A stretch of DNA of 64,000 nt from Bradyrhizobium sp. LTSP849 (GCF_000938255.1 NZ_JYMR01000049.1:124001-188000), one strand, 5' to 3'; counted from the first letter of the stretch, positions 29,423 to 38,731 are shown. Numbers and translations are program-made. Notes: generated from the sequence alone by a model not told the origin.

Positions 29423-30481
29423 ATGAGCCGTTTCTGGAGCAGCTTGACGCATGATCTGAAGCCCTACGTGCCGGGCGAACAGCCCCGCATCGCGGATTTG
29501 GTCAAGCTGAACACCAATGAAAACCCGCTTGGTCCTTCTCCGCGCGCCCTGGAAGCGATCCGGGGCGAAGCGGCCGACACGCTGCGTCTTTATCCGGACC
29601 CACAAGCCACCGCGTTGCGGGTGGCCCTGGCCGCCTACCATCGGGTGCAGCCTGAACAGGTGTTTGTCGGCAACGGCTCTGACGAAGTGCTGGCGCATGC
29701 CTTCGCCGCTCTGCTGAAGCACGATGCCCCGTTGCTCTTTCCCGACATCACCTACAGCTTCTATCCGGTCTACTGCCGTCTGTTCGGCATCGCCTACGAT
29801 GCTGTGCCGCTCGATCAATCCATGCGAATCCGCGTCGCTGATTATCGTCGGCCGGCCGGTGCCCTGATCGTACCGAACCCGAACGCGCCGACGGGGATCG
29901 CGCTGTCTCGCCGCGAAATCGTTGCGCTATTGGAGCAGCACCCGGACGCGCCGGTGGTGATCGACGAGGCCTATGTTGATTTTGGCGCCGAGACTGCGAT
30001 CCCGCTGGTTGCCTCCCATCGAAATCTTCTGGTCGTGCAGACCATGTCCAAGTCCCGCGCTCTGGCCGGGCTGCGGATCGGTTATGCGATCGGTGACGCC
30101 GATCTGATCGAAGCGCTGACCCGTGTGAAGGACAGCTTCAATTCCTATCCGCTGGGCCGACCGGCCCAGGCCGGCGCCATCGCCTCACTGGAGGACGAAA
30201 CCTATTTCCAGCAGAGCCGCGCTCGCGTGATCGAGGCAAGGCAGCGGCTGACCAGCGGACTTGAGGGAGCTGGTTTCGAGGTGCTGCCGTCCCTGGCCAA
30301 CTTCGTCTTCGCGCGCCATCCCGCGCATGAGGGTGCCGCGCTTGCGGCAGCGCTGCGGGAGCAGGCGGTGATCGTCCGGCACTTTACCGCTCCCCGTATC
30401 TCGGATTATCTGCGGATCACCGTCGGCACGGATGAACAGATCGACCGGCTGTTGTCGGCTCTGTCGCGGATATTGAGATAG
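29423..30481 (+). CDS. hisC: Histidinol-phosphate aminotransferase-like enzyme
   Basis: This 352-residue class I/II PLP enzyme converts imidazole-acetol phosphate to histidinol phosphate, and family members also transaminate aromatic keto acids. It shows KLNTNENPLGPSP, FVGNGSDEVL, IVPNPNAPTGIALS, VIDEAYVDF, and the PLP lysine at 210 in TMSKSRALAGLR. No other his gene is next to it, so the symbol reflects family and not proven pathway. The ATG at 29423 follows a weak GGA. Confidence 0.88.
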   Translation: MSRFWSSLTHDLKPYVPGEQPRIADLVKLNTNENPLGPSPRALEAIRGEAADTLRLYPDPQATALRVALAAYHRVQPEQVFVGNGSDEVLAHAFAALLKHDAPLLFPDITYSFYPVYCRLFGIAYDAVPLDQSMRIRVADYRRPAGALIVPNPNAPTGIALSRREIVALLEQHPDAPVVIDEAYVDFGAETAIPLVASHRNLLVVQTMSKSRALAGLRIGYAIGDADLIEALTRVKDSFNSYPLGRPAQAGAIASLEDETYFQQSRARVIEARQRLTSGLEGAGFEVLPSLANFVFARHPAHEGAALAAALREQAVIVRHFTAPRISDYLRITVGTDEQIDRLLSALSRILR

Positions 30482-30486
30482 CGACA

Positions 30487-30542
30487 GGTGGGCACGGCGC
30501 GGATGCGCCTTTGCCCACCCACCCTATGTAGCTTCGCCTACC
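30487..30542. repeat. Half copy of the GTAGGGTGGGC palindromic repeat family
   Basis: GGTGGGCACGGCGC runs into TTTGCCCACCCACCCTA and then GTAG/CTAC around CTTCGC. These words match the right and left arms of the fuller copies. It lies between the convergent ends of hisC and the dehydrogenase gene. Confidence 0.6.
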
Positions 30543-31551
30543 ACCCCTCCAGCACGATCTTGCCGCGCGACTTGCCGCTCTCGAGCAGCGCGTGCGCGCG
30601 CTTGAGGTTGGCCGCGTTGATCGTGCCAAAGGTCTGGTCGAGCGTAGTGCGGAGCACACCCTTGTCGATGAGGTCGGCGACGTCATTGAGCAGATGATGC
30701 TGCGCGATCATGTCCGGCGTCTGGAACGAGGAACGCGTGAACATCGATTCCCAGTGCACCGAGATCGCCTTGCCCTTGAACGCGCTCACGGTGAACTCCG
30801 GCGGATCGTCGATCAGGCCGAACCTGCCCTGCGGCGCCATGACATCGGCGATCGCCTTGTAGTGTTGCTCGGTGAAGGTGAGGCTCGCCACCAGCGCGAC
30901 CGGCGGCAGCTTGAGCTTCTCGATCTGCTCCTTGATCGGCTTGCCGTGGTCGATCACCGCATGCGCGCCGAGATCGAAGCACCATTTTTGCGATTCCGGT
31001 CGCGTCGCGGTGGCGAGCACCGTCAGCCCGGTGAGGCGGCGGGCAAGCTGAATCAGGATCGAGCCGACGCCGCCGGCGCCGCCGGTGATCAGCAGCGTGC
31101 GCGGATCGACACTCTTGCCTGGTACGGCGCCGAGGCGATCGAACAGCAATTCCCACGCGGTGATGGAGGTAAGGGGGAGGGCGGCCGCCTGCGCAAACGA
31201 GAGCGACTTCGGCTTGTTGCCGACGATGCGCTCGTCGACCAGATGGAATTCGGAGTTGGTGCCCGGGCGCTGGATCGAGCCCGCGTAAAACACCTCGTCG
31301 CCCGGCTTGAACAGCGTCACCTCGGGGCCGACCGCGTCGACCACGCCGGCCGCATCATAGCCCAGGATCTTCACTTCGCCCTCGGCCGGGGCGGCGCGCT
31401 TGCGCATCTTGTAGTCGACCGGATTGGCCGAGATCGCCTTCACGGCAACGCGGATGTCGCGCCCCTTTGGCGCGGGTTTTGCGGTCTCGAAATCGATCAG
31501 TGAATCCGCATCCTCGATCGGAAGCGATTTTTTGTAGCCGACGGCCTTCAT
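30538..31551 (-). CDS. Zinc-independent alcohol dehydrogenase / quinone oxidoreductase family protein
   Basis: This 337-residue medium-chain reductase starts MKAVGYKKSLPIEDADSL. The N-terminal GroES-like domain lacks the zinc Cys set. The NADPH loop ITGGAGGVGS is near residues 154-163. Enzymes of this kind reduce quinones or activated double bonds with NADPH. It is divergent from an HxlR regulator at 31685, a common pairing in which the regulator senses reactive electrophiles. Confidence 0.88.
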   Translation of the reverse strand: MKAVGYKKSLPIEDADSLIDFETAKPAPKGRDIRVAVKAISANPVDYKMRKRAAPAEGEVKILGYDAAGVVDAVGPEVTLFKPGDEVFYAGSIQRPGTNSEFHLVDERIVGNKPKSLSFAQAAALPLTSITAWELLFDRLGAVPGKSVDPRTLLITGGAGGVGSILIQLARRLTGLTVLATATRPESQKWCFDLGAHAVIDHGKPIKEQIEKLKLPPVALVASLTFTEQHYKAIADVMAPQGRFGLIDDPPEFTVSAFKGKAISVHWESMFTRSSFQTPDMIAQHHLLNDVADLIDKGVLRTTLDQTFGTINAANLKRAHALLESGKSRGKIVLEGW

Positions 31552-31684
31552 GGCTTGTCTCCATCAGATGGCGCACAGATCATTATGTGCGCCCGGCCTG
31601 TTAACTGTCGGGATAGCTCCCATTTTGCAAGTACTGTAAATTTGGGGATATAGTCCCTGTTTGGATACTATTGGGAAAACACGC

Positions 31685-32068
31685 ATGAAACGGCGAGATT
31701 TTAGCTGGCGTCCGGGCTGCGCGGTCGAGGCGACGCTGGACCTGATCGACGGCAAATGGAAGGGCGTGATCCTCTACCATCTGCAAGGCGGCACCCAGCG
31801 TTTCGGCGAGCTGCGCCGCCGGATGCCCGGCATCACCCAGCGCATGCTGACCAAGCAGCTGCGCGCGCTGGAGGAGGACAAGCTCATCATTCGCAAGGTC
31901 TACGCCGAGGTGCCGCCGCGGGTCGAGTATTGCCTGTCCGAGCTCGGCGAGAGCTTGCGGCCGGTGATCGACATTCTCAAGGTCTGGGGCGAGGGCCATC
32001 AGCAGCGGCTGTCCTGTGCGCCGGCGCCCGAGGCGGAGCCGGTCAAGAAGGCGAAGCGCGCAGCTTGA
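31685..32068 (+). CDS. HxlR-family transcriptional regulator
   Basis: This 127-residue winged-helix protein has the HxlR hallmarks: CAVEATLDLIDGKWKGVILY, RFGELRRRMPGITQRMLTKQLR, and VPPRVEYCLSELGESL. Cys14 lies at the N-terminus, where redox-sensing Cys residues occur in this family. The ATG at 31685 is preferred over an in-frame TTG at 31661. The 133-base gap to the divergent dehydrogenase probably holds its operator; the words TTTGGGGATATAGT and TTTGGATACTATTG there are similar and could be the sites. Confidence 0.9.
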   Translation: MKRRDFSWRPGCAVEATLDLIDGKWKGVILYHLQGGTQRFGELRRRMPGITQRMLTKQLRALEEDKLIIRKVYAEVPPRVEYCLSELGESLRPVIDILKVWGEGHQQRLSCAPAPEAEPVKKAKRAA

Positions 32069-32109
32069 AGATCCGGGAGCGGACTGTACCGCTCCCGGAC
32101 GTGATCGCA

Positions 32110-33741
32110 TCAGAACGCGAACTGCGTGCGCATCGCCACCGCGTCGAACTTCGCGCCGACATCCGCCGTCGAGACCGGCGAAGCCTGCTTGGAGATATTG
32201 CCATGCAGGTAGTCGAGCATGAAGCGAACGTTGCCGTTGACGTACCAGTTGAGCGCCAGCGTGTAGACGGTCTGCCGTCCGCCGGCGATGCCCGCGGCGG
32301 TCGCCAGCTGATTGTTGAGATCCATCTGGCTCACACGGCCCGCGACTTCCCAGGCACCCCAGCCACCACCTTCGATCGAGAACGGATGCTCCGGCTTGAT
32401 GCCGGCATAGGAGGCGTTGGCTGCATTGTACTTGCGGGTTTCACCAGTCAGGACATAGGCCGCTTCTGCGTAGCCGCCCTGGAATTTCAGGCTTGAGGCG
32501 CCAATTGGCGGCACGGCGGTATTCGCATTGCGATCGATGTTGAACCAGTAGTATTCGCCCTGGAAAAAGAGCGGACCATAGTTCCCCGCGGCTTCCACAC
32601 CATAGACCTGCGCGCCCGAAACATTGGCAATCGCACCGGTCGAGATCAGCGTTGTGGGGTCAATTCGCAGCTCGGGACGATCGCTGAGCGTGAGTGTTTG
32701 CGTGTTGGCGACCAGATTGCGCGGCGGCTGGATCAGCCACTGTGCGTCGCCGCCGAGATGCACCGAATAATCCTTGCCACTGACGAGCTGGCCTGCAACG
32801 CGGGCGGTCGCGCCGTATTGCTCGCTGGTGCCAGGAGGTGAGGCGCTCGACGCTGAGTGAATGGCACCCGTGGTCGGGCCAGTCACGTAAGCGCCGGCCC
32901 AGAACACGTCGTTGTACCAGCGCGCGCCGACGGCAGACCGGAAATCGCCGGCGGCGATGTTTTGCGCGATCACGCCGACAGAGGCGCGTTCCATGAAGGG
33001 AATGTCGTTGGAGCTCGAGGCCTCATCGAGGGTCCAGGCAATGTCCATGACGCCGGCTTCAATCGCCATCTTGCCGCCAAAAGGCTTCAGCCCCGTGTAG
33101 CTCAAATACGCGTTCTCGATGCCGGATGTGCCGCCGCCGGGCAGGAAGCCGACAGGGGTAGCGCCGGCGGCGCCCGTGCCGCCGAAGCCGTCAGCCGAAC
33201 CGCCGAAGTCGTAGACGAGCGCAAAATTCCAGTCTTCGAGGAATTTGCCGACGACACCGATGCGTGCGCGACGGACGTTCTCGCCGCTGTCGAGTTTCTG
33301 TGGCACGGTGCCTGCCGTATTGGGACGATAGTCATAGCCGCCGACGTCCCAGTGCACGCGGCTCGTGATCGCGACGCAGTTCGCTCCGTCGGCCGTGCAG
33401 ATGGTCGGCCGGTTGTTCGGCATCGTCACCACGACACCGGACGCGGGCGCCGGTCCTTTGAGCGGGATCGCCGCATTGGCATTGGCGACGACCGCTTTCG
33501 CCTCCGAGCGCGCTTCGGCCTTGGCCTCGGCCTTCGCTTCGGCCTTGGTCTTCGCCGTGGCCGCCGTGTTCGCGGCGGTCTGACTTTGCAGCTTGTCGAG
33601 CTTCTGCTCCAGCATCTTCAATTGCTGCTTCAGCAGCGCGATCTCCTGCTCGCTGTTGCTTGCTGATTGTGCCTGGGCCTGCGAGGCCGCCAGCGCGCCG
33701 GCGAGACCAATCGCTGCGGCTGCAATTCTTGTCCTGCTCAC
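32110..33741 (-). CDS. Outer-membrane porin, phosphate-selective (OprO/OprP) type
   Basis: This protein of about 543 residues has a signal peptide ending AASQAQAQ. A coiled-coil follows (EIALLKQQLKMLEQKLDKLQ) and then an Ala/Lys/Glu linker of AKAEAKAEA repeats. After about residue 110 comes a beta-barrel rich in alternating aromatic and polar residues (RARIGVVGKFLEDWNFALVY) that ends in Phe (MRTQFAF), the outer-membrane signature. The GTG at 33741 is preferred as start because GGAG stands 7 bases before it and the signal peptide begins there; longer in-frame starts add Arg-rich sequence. It is divergent from the protease gene. Substrate is unproven. Confidence 0.85.
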   Translation of the reverse strand: MSRTRIAAAAIGLAGALAASQAQAQSASNSEQEIALLKQQLKMLEQKLDKLQSQTAANTAATAKTKAEAKAEAKAEARSEAKAVVANANAAIPLKGPAPASGVVVTMPNNRPTICTADGANCVAITSRVHWDVGGYDYRPNTAGTVPQKLDSGENVRRARIGVVGKFLEDWNFALVYDFGGSADGFGGTGAAGATPVGFLPGGGTSGIENAYLSYTGLKPFGGKMAIEAGVMDIAWTLDEASSSNDIPFMERASVGVIAQNIAAGDFRSAVGARWYNDVFWAGAYVTGPTTGAIHSASSASPPGTSEQYGATARVAGQLVSGKDYSVHLGGDAQWLIQPPRNLVANTQTLTLSDRPELRIDPTTLISTGAIANVSGAQVYGVEAAGNYGPLFFQGEYYWFNIDRNANTAVPPIGASSLKFQGGYAEAAYVLTGETRKYNAANASYAGIKPEHPFSIEGGGWGAWEVAGRVSQMDLNNQLATAAGIAGGRQTVYTLALNWYVNGNVRFMLDYLHGNISKQASPVSTADVGAKFDAVAMRTQFAF

Positions 33742-34057
33742 GTCACCACTCCATCGGTTAGACCAACTTCCCCAAGTCGCAACGGGAGAGCCTAAGAACG
33801 ATCGATGACTGTCCCGCGACGGCGCGCCACGGCTGCAATGGTTCCGCCTGATGCAAATTCGCCGCAGCCGAATCCGCCACCGGCCAGCATGCAAGATGAT
33901 GGGCGTCATGCCAATCCGCGGTGTCAGTCCAATTGTCATTTTGCACGCAGTGCTTGCGTGCCGGCCACACCGGAATGGGGCTGAATATTGCCGCCCGGCG
34001 CCCTTCTATTGGGGGGCGAACGCGCCTATATTCCGGCGTCTTTTCCAAGAGGTAGGA
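33742..34057. other. Divergent promoter region of porin and DegP-like protease
   Basis: About 316 bases with no credible gene. A 7-base inverted repeat (GCACGCA at 33943-33949 and TGCGTGC at 33955-33961) lies near the middle and could be a regulator site. I could not fix promoter boxes with confidence. Confidence 0.4.
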
Positions 34058-35464
34058 ATGTTTCGATCGATCTGGACCGCCGTCGTCACGGCATCGTGCA
34101 TAGCTTTTTCGACCAGTCTCAATCCGGCCTCCGCGCAGGACCGTCGCGTCCCGTCGTCACCGGCCGAACTGCGGCTGTCCTATGCGCCGATCGTGCAGCG
34201 GGTACAACCGGCGGTCGTCAACGTCTATGCCGCCAAGGTGGTGCAGAACCGCAATCCGTTGCTGGACGACCCGATCTTCCGCCGCTTCTTCGGCGTGCCG
34301 GGCCAGCAACAGGAGCAGGTGCAGCGCTCGCTCGGTTCGGGCGTGATCGTCGATGCGTCCGGGCTCGTCGTCACCAACGTCCATGTCATCGAAGGCGCCG
34401 ACCAAGTGAAGGTGTCGTTGTCGGACAAGCGCGAGTTCGAGGCCGAGATCGTGCTCAAGGATCCCCGCAGCGATCTCGCGGTGCTGCGCCTGAAGGATAC
34501 CAAAGAGAAGTTTTCGGCTCTCGACTTCACCAATTCGGATGAGCTGATGGTCGGCGACGTCGTGCTCGCGATCGGCAATCCCTTCGGCGTCGGCCAGACC
34601 GTGACCCATGGCATCATCTCGGCGCTCGCGCGCACGCAAGTCGGCATCACCGACTACCAGTTCTTCATCCAGACCGACGCGGCGATCAATCCCGGCAATT
34701 CCGGCGGCGCGCTGGTCGACATGAATGGCAGGCTCGCCGGCATCAACACCGCGATCTATTCGCGTTCAGGTGGCTCGCAGGGCATCGGCTTCGCGATTCC
34801 TTCCAATATGGTGCGCGTTGTCGTGGCCTCCGCCAAGGGCGGCGGCAAGGCGGTGAAGCGGCCATGGCTCGGTGCAAAGTTGCAGGCGGTGACGCCCGAG
34901 ATCGCCGAAAGTCTCGGCCTGCGCTCGCCGACCGGCGCGCTGGTCGCAAGCGTCGTGCCGAACGGCCCCGCGGCGAAGGCCGGGCTGAAATCCTCCGACC
35001 TCATCACCGGCATCGACGGCCAGGCCGTGGATGATCCCAATGCCTTCGACTATCGCTTCGCCACCCGGCCGCTCGGTGGCACGGCGCAGATCGACGTGCA
35101 GCGCGCCGGCAAGCCGACGAAGCTGACGGTGGCACTGGAGACCGCGCCGGATTCGGGTCGCAACGAGCTCGTCATCACCGCGCGCTCGCCGTTCCAGGGT
35201 GCGAAGGTCTCGACCATCACGCCAGCAGTTGCCGACGAGCTGCATCTCGATGCCGACACCGAAGGTGTCGTCATCACCGAACTCGGCGGTGACTCGCCTG
35301 CGGCCAGTGTCGGCTTCCAGAAAGGCGACATCATCCTCGCCGTCAACAATCAGAAGATCGGCAAGACCGACGACCTCGAGAAGGCGGCGGGGGCAAGCCA
35401 GCGGCTCTGGCGCATCACGCTGGTGCGCGGCGGCCAGCAGATCAACGTCACGCTGGGCGGATGA
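34058..35464 (+). CDS. DegP/HtrA-type periplasmic serine protease
   Basis: This 468-residue protease has a signal peptide (cleaved after PASAQ). The trypsin-like triad is His109 (VTNVHVIEG), Asp139 (DPRSDLAVL) and Ser215 (NPGNSGGAL). Two PDZ domains follow, at about residues 265-355 and 370-465. Such enzymes degrade or refold misfolded envelope proteins. The ATG at 34058 with GAGG upstream is preferred; the frame is open to 33851 but without a signal sequence. It overlaps rarA by four bases (ATGA). Confidence 0.93.
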   Translation: MFRSIWTAVVTASCIAFSTSLNPASAQDRRVPSSPAELRLSYAPIVQRVQPAVVNVYAAKVVQNRNPLLDDPIFRRFFGVPGQQQEQVQRSLGSGVIVDASGLVVTNVHVIEGADQVKVSLSDKREFEAEIVLKDPRSDLAVLRLKDTKEKFSALDFTNSDELMVGDVVLAIGNPFGVGQTVTHGIISALARTQVGITDYQFFIQTDAAINPGNSGGALVDMNGRLAGINTAIYSRSGGSQGIGFAIPSNMVRVVVASAKGGGKAVKRPWLGAKLQAVTPEIAESLGLRSPTGALVASVVPNGPAAKAGLKSSDLITGIDGQAVDDPNAFDYRFATRPLGGTAQIDVQRAGKPTKLTVALETAPDSGRNELVITARSPFQGAKVSTITPAVADELHLDADTEGVVITELGGDSPAASVGFQKGDIILAVNNQKIGKTDDLEKAAGASQRLWRITLVRGGQQINVTLGG

Positions 35465-36792
35465 GTCCGAAGCGACCACAGGAGACGCCAACTCTCTTTG
35501 CCGCGGCGGGGCTCGATCACGAAGCCCCGCATCCGCTGCCGGACCGGCTGCGGCCGCGTGCGCTGTCGGAGGTGGTTGGCCAGGATCACATCCTCGGTCC
35601 CGATGGCGCGCTGACGCGCATGCTGGCGACGCGCACGCTGGGCTCGCTGGTGTTCTGGGGCCCGCCCGGCACCGGCAAGACCACGGTGGCGCGGCTGCTG
35701 GCGGATGCGACCGACCTGCATTTCGAGCAGATCTCCGCGGTGTTCTCCGGCGTCGCCGACCTCAAGAAAGCCTTTGAGGCCGCGCGTGCCCGCCGCGAGA
35801 TGGGCAAGGGCACGCTCTTGTTCGTCGACGAGGTGCATCGCTTCAACCGCGCCCAGCAGGATTCGTTTCTGCCTGTGATGGAAGACGGCACGGTGGTGAT
35901 GGTCGGCGCCACCACCGAGAACCCGTCCTTCGAGCTCAACGCGGCGCTTCTGTCGCGCGCACGCGTGCTGGTGTTTCATTCGCTCGACGCGGCTGCGATC
36001 GAAAAGCTGTTCGTGCATGCCGAGGACGTCGAGGGCCGCAAGCTGCCGCTGGATGCCGAGGCACGCGCGGTGCTCGTGCGCATGGCCGACGGCGATGGCC
36101 GCGCCTCGCTCACGCTCGTCGAAGAGGTCTGGCGCGCTGCCCGCAAGGACGAGATGTTCGACGCCGCGCAGTTGCAGGACATTTTGCAGCGCCGCGCGCC
36201 GATCTACGACAAGTCGGCCGATGGCCATTACAATTTGATCTCGGCGTTGCATAAGTCGGTGCGTGGCTCCGATCCCGATGCGGCGCTGTATTATTTGGCG
36301 CGCATGCTCGATGCCGGCGAGGATCCGCTGTTCCTGGCTCGCCGCGTCGTGCGCATGGCGGTCGAGGACATCGGGCTCGCCGATCCGCAGGCCCTCGTCA
36401 TCGCCAATGCGGCGAAGGATGCCTTCGATTTTCTCGGGTCTCCTGAGGGCGAGCTCGCCATCGCGCAAGCCGTGGTTTATCTCGCGACCGCGCCGAAATC
36501 GAACGCGGTCTACACCGCCTTCGGCGCGGCCATGCAGACCGCCAAGCAGGCCGGCTCGCTGCTGCCGCCAAAACACATCCTCAATTCCCCGACCAAGCTG
36601 ATGAAGTCGGAAGGCTACGGCGCAGCTTACGAATACGACCACGACACCCCCGACGCCTTCTCCGGTCAGGACTACTTTCCGGAGGCCCTCGGCCGTCAGA
36701 CCTTCTACGACCCGCCGGAGCGCGGTTTCGAGCGGGAGATCCGCAAGCGGCTGGATTACTGGGCCAAGCTGCGGAAGGAGCGGGGCGGCTAA
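35461..36792 (+). CDS. rarA: Replication-associated recombination protein A (MgsA/RarA)
   Basis: This 443-residue AAA+ ATPase acts at stalled replication forks. It has Walker A GPPGTGKTT (67-75), Walker B LLFVDEVHRFN (Asp123, Glu124) and the family's C-terminal tetramerisation domain with PKSNAVYTAFGAA. The ATGA overlap with the protease gene suggests co-translation, an odd functional pair. Confidence 0.95.
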   Translation: MSPKRPQETPTLFAAAGLDHEAPHPLPDRLRPRALSEVVGQDHILGPDGALTRMLATRTLGSLVFWGPPGTGKTTVARLLADATDLHFEQISAVFSGVADLKKAFEAARARREMGKGTLLFVDEVHRFNRAQQDSFLPVMEDGTVVMVGATTENPSFELNAALLSRARVLVFHSLDAAAIEKLFVHAEDVEGRKLPLDAEARAVLVRMADGDGRASLTLVEEVWRAARKDEMFDAAQLQDILQRRAPIYDKSADGHYNLISALHKSVRGSDPDAALYYLARMLDAGEDPLFLARRVVRMAVEDIGLADPQALVIANAAKDAFDFLGSPEGELAIAQAVVYLATAPKSNAVYTAFGAAMQTAKQAGSLLPPKHILNSPTKLMKSEGYGAAYEYDHDTPDAFSGQDYFPEALGRQTFYDPPERGFEREIRKRLDYWAKLRKERGG

Positions 36793-36849
36793 AGCCAAAA
36801 TCGCCATTTCGCCGTGACGTGAGGCCGCTTTTGAGCTAGGCAGGCAGCC

Positions 36850-38082
36850 ATGAGCCGCCGCATCAAGAGAATGAACCCAAAGCCCCGTTCGCGTGACGAG
36901 CGTGACGATTCACGTCCGTTCAAGGCGCGCAGCGCGAAAAAGGCCGGGCCGCGGCCCGGGGCTAAGCCGGGCGGGAAACCGCCGCGCTTTGCGGCCGAGC
37001 GCGCCGAGCGGCGTGCGCCCAAGGCTGCGTTGGAAAAGGCTGCGCTGGAAACGCCGGCCGCGGCAAAGCCCGTCGAGGTGCTGTTGCCGACCAAGGTGCA
37101 GACCGTCACGGTGACGGCCGACGAGAACAACATGCGGGTCGACCGTTTTCTCGAAGCGCGCTTTCCCGGCCTGTCGTTCTCCCACATCCAGCGCGTCGTC
37201 CGCAAAGGCGAGCTGCGCGTCGACGGCAAACGCGTCGACAGCAAGGACCGGCTGGAGGAGGGGCAGAGCGTTCGCATTCCGCCGTTGAAGCTCGACGCAC
37301 CGAAGGCGGCGCCCGGCTCGCTGTCGGAAGCCGCCCAGAAGACGCTTGCCGCGCTGAAGGAGATGACGATCTACGAGGACGACGACGTTCTCGTGCTGAA
37401 CAAGCCGTTCGGGCTTGCGGTGCAGGGCGGCTCCGGCACGACGCGGCACATCGATCAGATGCTGGAGGTGATGCGCGACTCCAAGGGCCAGAAGCCACGG
37501 CTTGTGCACCGGATCGACAAGGACACGGCCGGCTGTCTTCTCATCGCCAAGACGCGCTTTGCCGCCTCGCATCTGACCGGTGCCTTCCGCTCCCGGTCAG
37601 CGCGGAAAACCTATTGGGCGCTGGTGCCGGGTCTGCCGAAGCCGAAGCAGGGCCGCATCTCGACCTTCCTGGCAAAAGAGGAAAGCGAGGACGACACCAT
37701 CATGCGCATCGCCCAGCATGGCGACGAGGGCGCGAGCCACGCGATCACTTACTACGCGGTGGTCGAGACCGCCGGCAACAAGCTGACCTGGGTGTCGCTG
37801 AAGCCGGTGACGGGGCGCACCCACCAGCTCCGCGCCCACATGGAGCATATCGGCCATCCCATTGTCGGCGATCCCAAATATTTCAACATCGAGAATTGGC
37901 AATTGCCGGGTGGCCTGCAAAACCGGCTGCATCTTCTGGCGCGCCGCATCGTGATCCCGCATCCCCGCGGCGGCGTGATCGACGCCACCGCGCCGCTGCC
38001 GCAGCACATGCAGCAGTCGTGGAATCTGCTCGGGTTGGACGCGAGCCGGTTTGATCCGATCGAGAACGCGCCCGAGGAGTAG
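36850..38082 (+). CDS. RluA-family 23S rRNA pseudouridine synthase with basic N-terminal extension
   Basis: This 410-residue enzyme isomerises specific uridines in 23S rRNA. Residues 1 to about 85 are a Lys/Arg/Ala/Pro-rich extension. An S4 RNA-binding domain follows (MRVDRFLEARFPGLSFSHIQ). The catalytic domain has Asp223 in LVHRIDKDTAG and the GRTHQLRAHMEHIGHPIVGD segment. The order S4 plus catalytic domain fits RluC or RluD; the extension is longer than in enterobacteria. It stands 57 bases after rarA. Confidence 0.92.
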   Translation: MSRRIKRMNPKPRSRDERDDSRPFKARSAKKAGPRPGAKPGGKPPRFAAERAERRAPKAALEKAALETPAAAKPVEVLLPTKVQTVTVTADENNMRVDRFLEARFPGLSFSHIQRVVRKGELRVDGKRVDSKDRLEEGQSVRIPPLKLDAPKAAPGSLSEAAQKTLAALKEMTIYEDDDVLVLNKPFGLAVQGGSGTTRHIDQMLEVMRDSKGQKPRLVHRIDKDTAGCLLIAKTRFAASHLTGAFRSRSARKTYWALVPGLPKPKQGRISTFLAKEESEDDTIMRIAQHGDEGASHAITYYAVVETAGNKLTWVSLKPVTGRTHQLRAHMEHIGHPIVGDPKYFNIENWQLPGGLQNRLHLLARRIVIPHPRGGVIDATAPLPQHMQQSWNLLGLDASRFDPIENAPEE

Positions 38083-38112
38083 GGGCGCTGTGGAGCGCGG
38101 TGTTTCTCCGGC

Positions 38113-38252
38113 GTCGTCCCGGCGAAGGCCGGGACCCATACCGCGGAATCTATCTGTGGCGTGCGGTCTTCGTACCGACGAACGAATTCCAACTGCTGGC
38201 CTTCGCCAAAGTTCTGCTGCGGAGTATGGGTCCCGGCCTTCGCCGGGACGAC
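38113..38252. repeat. Long inverted repeat with CCCGGCGAAGGCCGGGACC arms
   Basis: The 28 bases at 38113-38140 are exactly complementary to those at 38225-38252. Each arm is itself palindromic around GAA (CCCGGC-GAA-GGCCGGG). The pair frames 84 bases and fills the gap between the pseudouridine synthase gene and the convergent small gene. It is a dispersed repeat type of Bradyrhizobium. Confidence 0.85.
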
Positions 38253-38284
38253 ACCCGTGGTTGCGCTCCCCACTCACACACCGC

Positions 38285-38731
38285 TCAATTCCGAAACTGC
38301 TCCAGAAACATCCGCAAGCTGTCATGCGGGCTCTCGACATCCGTGATCAGCCAACCCTCGGGTCCGTTGACCAGAATGAAATTCAGCGTCACCCGCCGGC
38401 CGTGATTGTCGAAATTCGCCGCGACATAGGTCTTGTCGTATTGCTTGCGCAGGATTGCGACCGAGACCGGGCCGAGCTTCCAGGTCGGGCTCTGGACCAG
38501 GAAATCGTAGGGCTCGGCCCGCGGCGCGGACCACACCTTGCGTAAGGAGGGGTCGAAGAACTGCCGGGCGGTTGCGGCATCCCGCGGCAGGCCTTTGGAC
38601 AATTCGGGGGCGCCTTGGCCGTAATGGGCATAGACGTTGCGCACCAGCGATTCCGGGGTCCGGAAGCCGGCCTGCGCCGCGGCCAGCCAAAGCCCGGCGA
38701 ACAGGCCCACAATCCCCGCAAGTTCCCTCAT
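38285..38731 (-). CDS. Small secreted protein, possibly DUF3828-like
   Basis: This 148-residue protein has a signal peptide (MRELAGIVGLFAGLWLAAAQA). The mature part starts with TPESLVRNVYAHYGQGAPEL and ends with GPEGWLITDVESPHDSLRMFLEQ. The pattern of an N-terminal helix and a C-terminal strand with GWLITDV resembles DUF3828 proteins of the periplasm. No function is known. Confidence 0.75.
   Translation of the reverse strand: MRELAGIVGLFAGLWLAAAQAGFRTPESLVRNVYAHYGQGAPELSKGLPRDAATARQFFDPSLRKVWSAPRAEPYDFLVQSPTWKLGPVSVAILRKQYDKTYVAANFDNHGRRVTLNFILVNGPEGWLITDVESPHDSLRMFLEQFRN

Noticed and set aside
32016..32496. Plus-strand extension past the HxlR gene
   Set aside because: It runs antisense into the porin C-terminus. 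The HxlR frame ends at 32068 with the usual family length.
33851..34057. Longer start for the DegP-like protease
   Set aside because: It would hide the signal peptide behind about 69 residues, which does not fit an exported protease.
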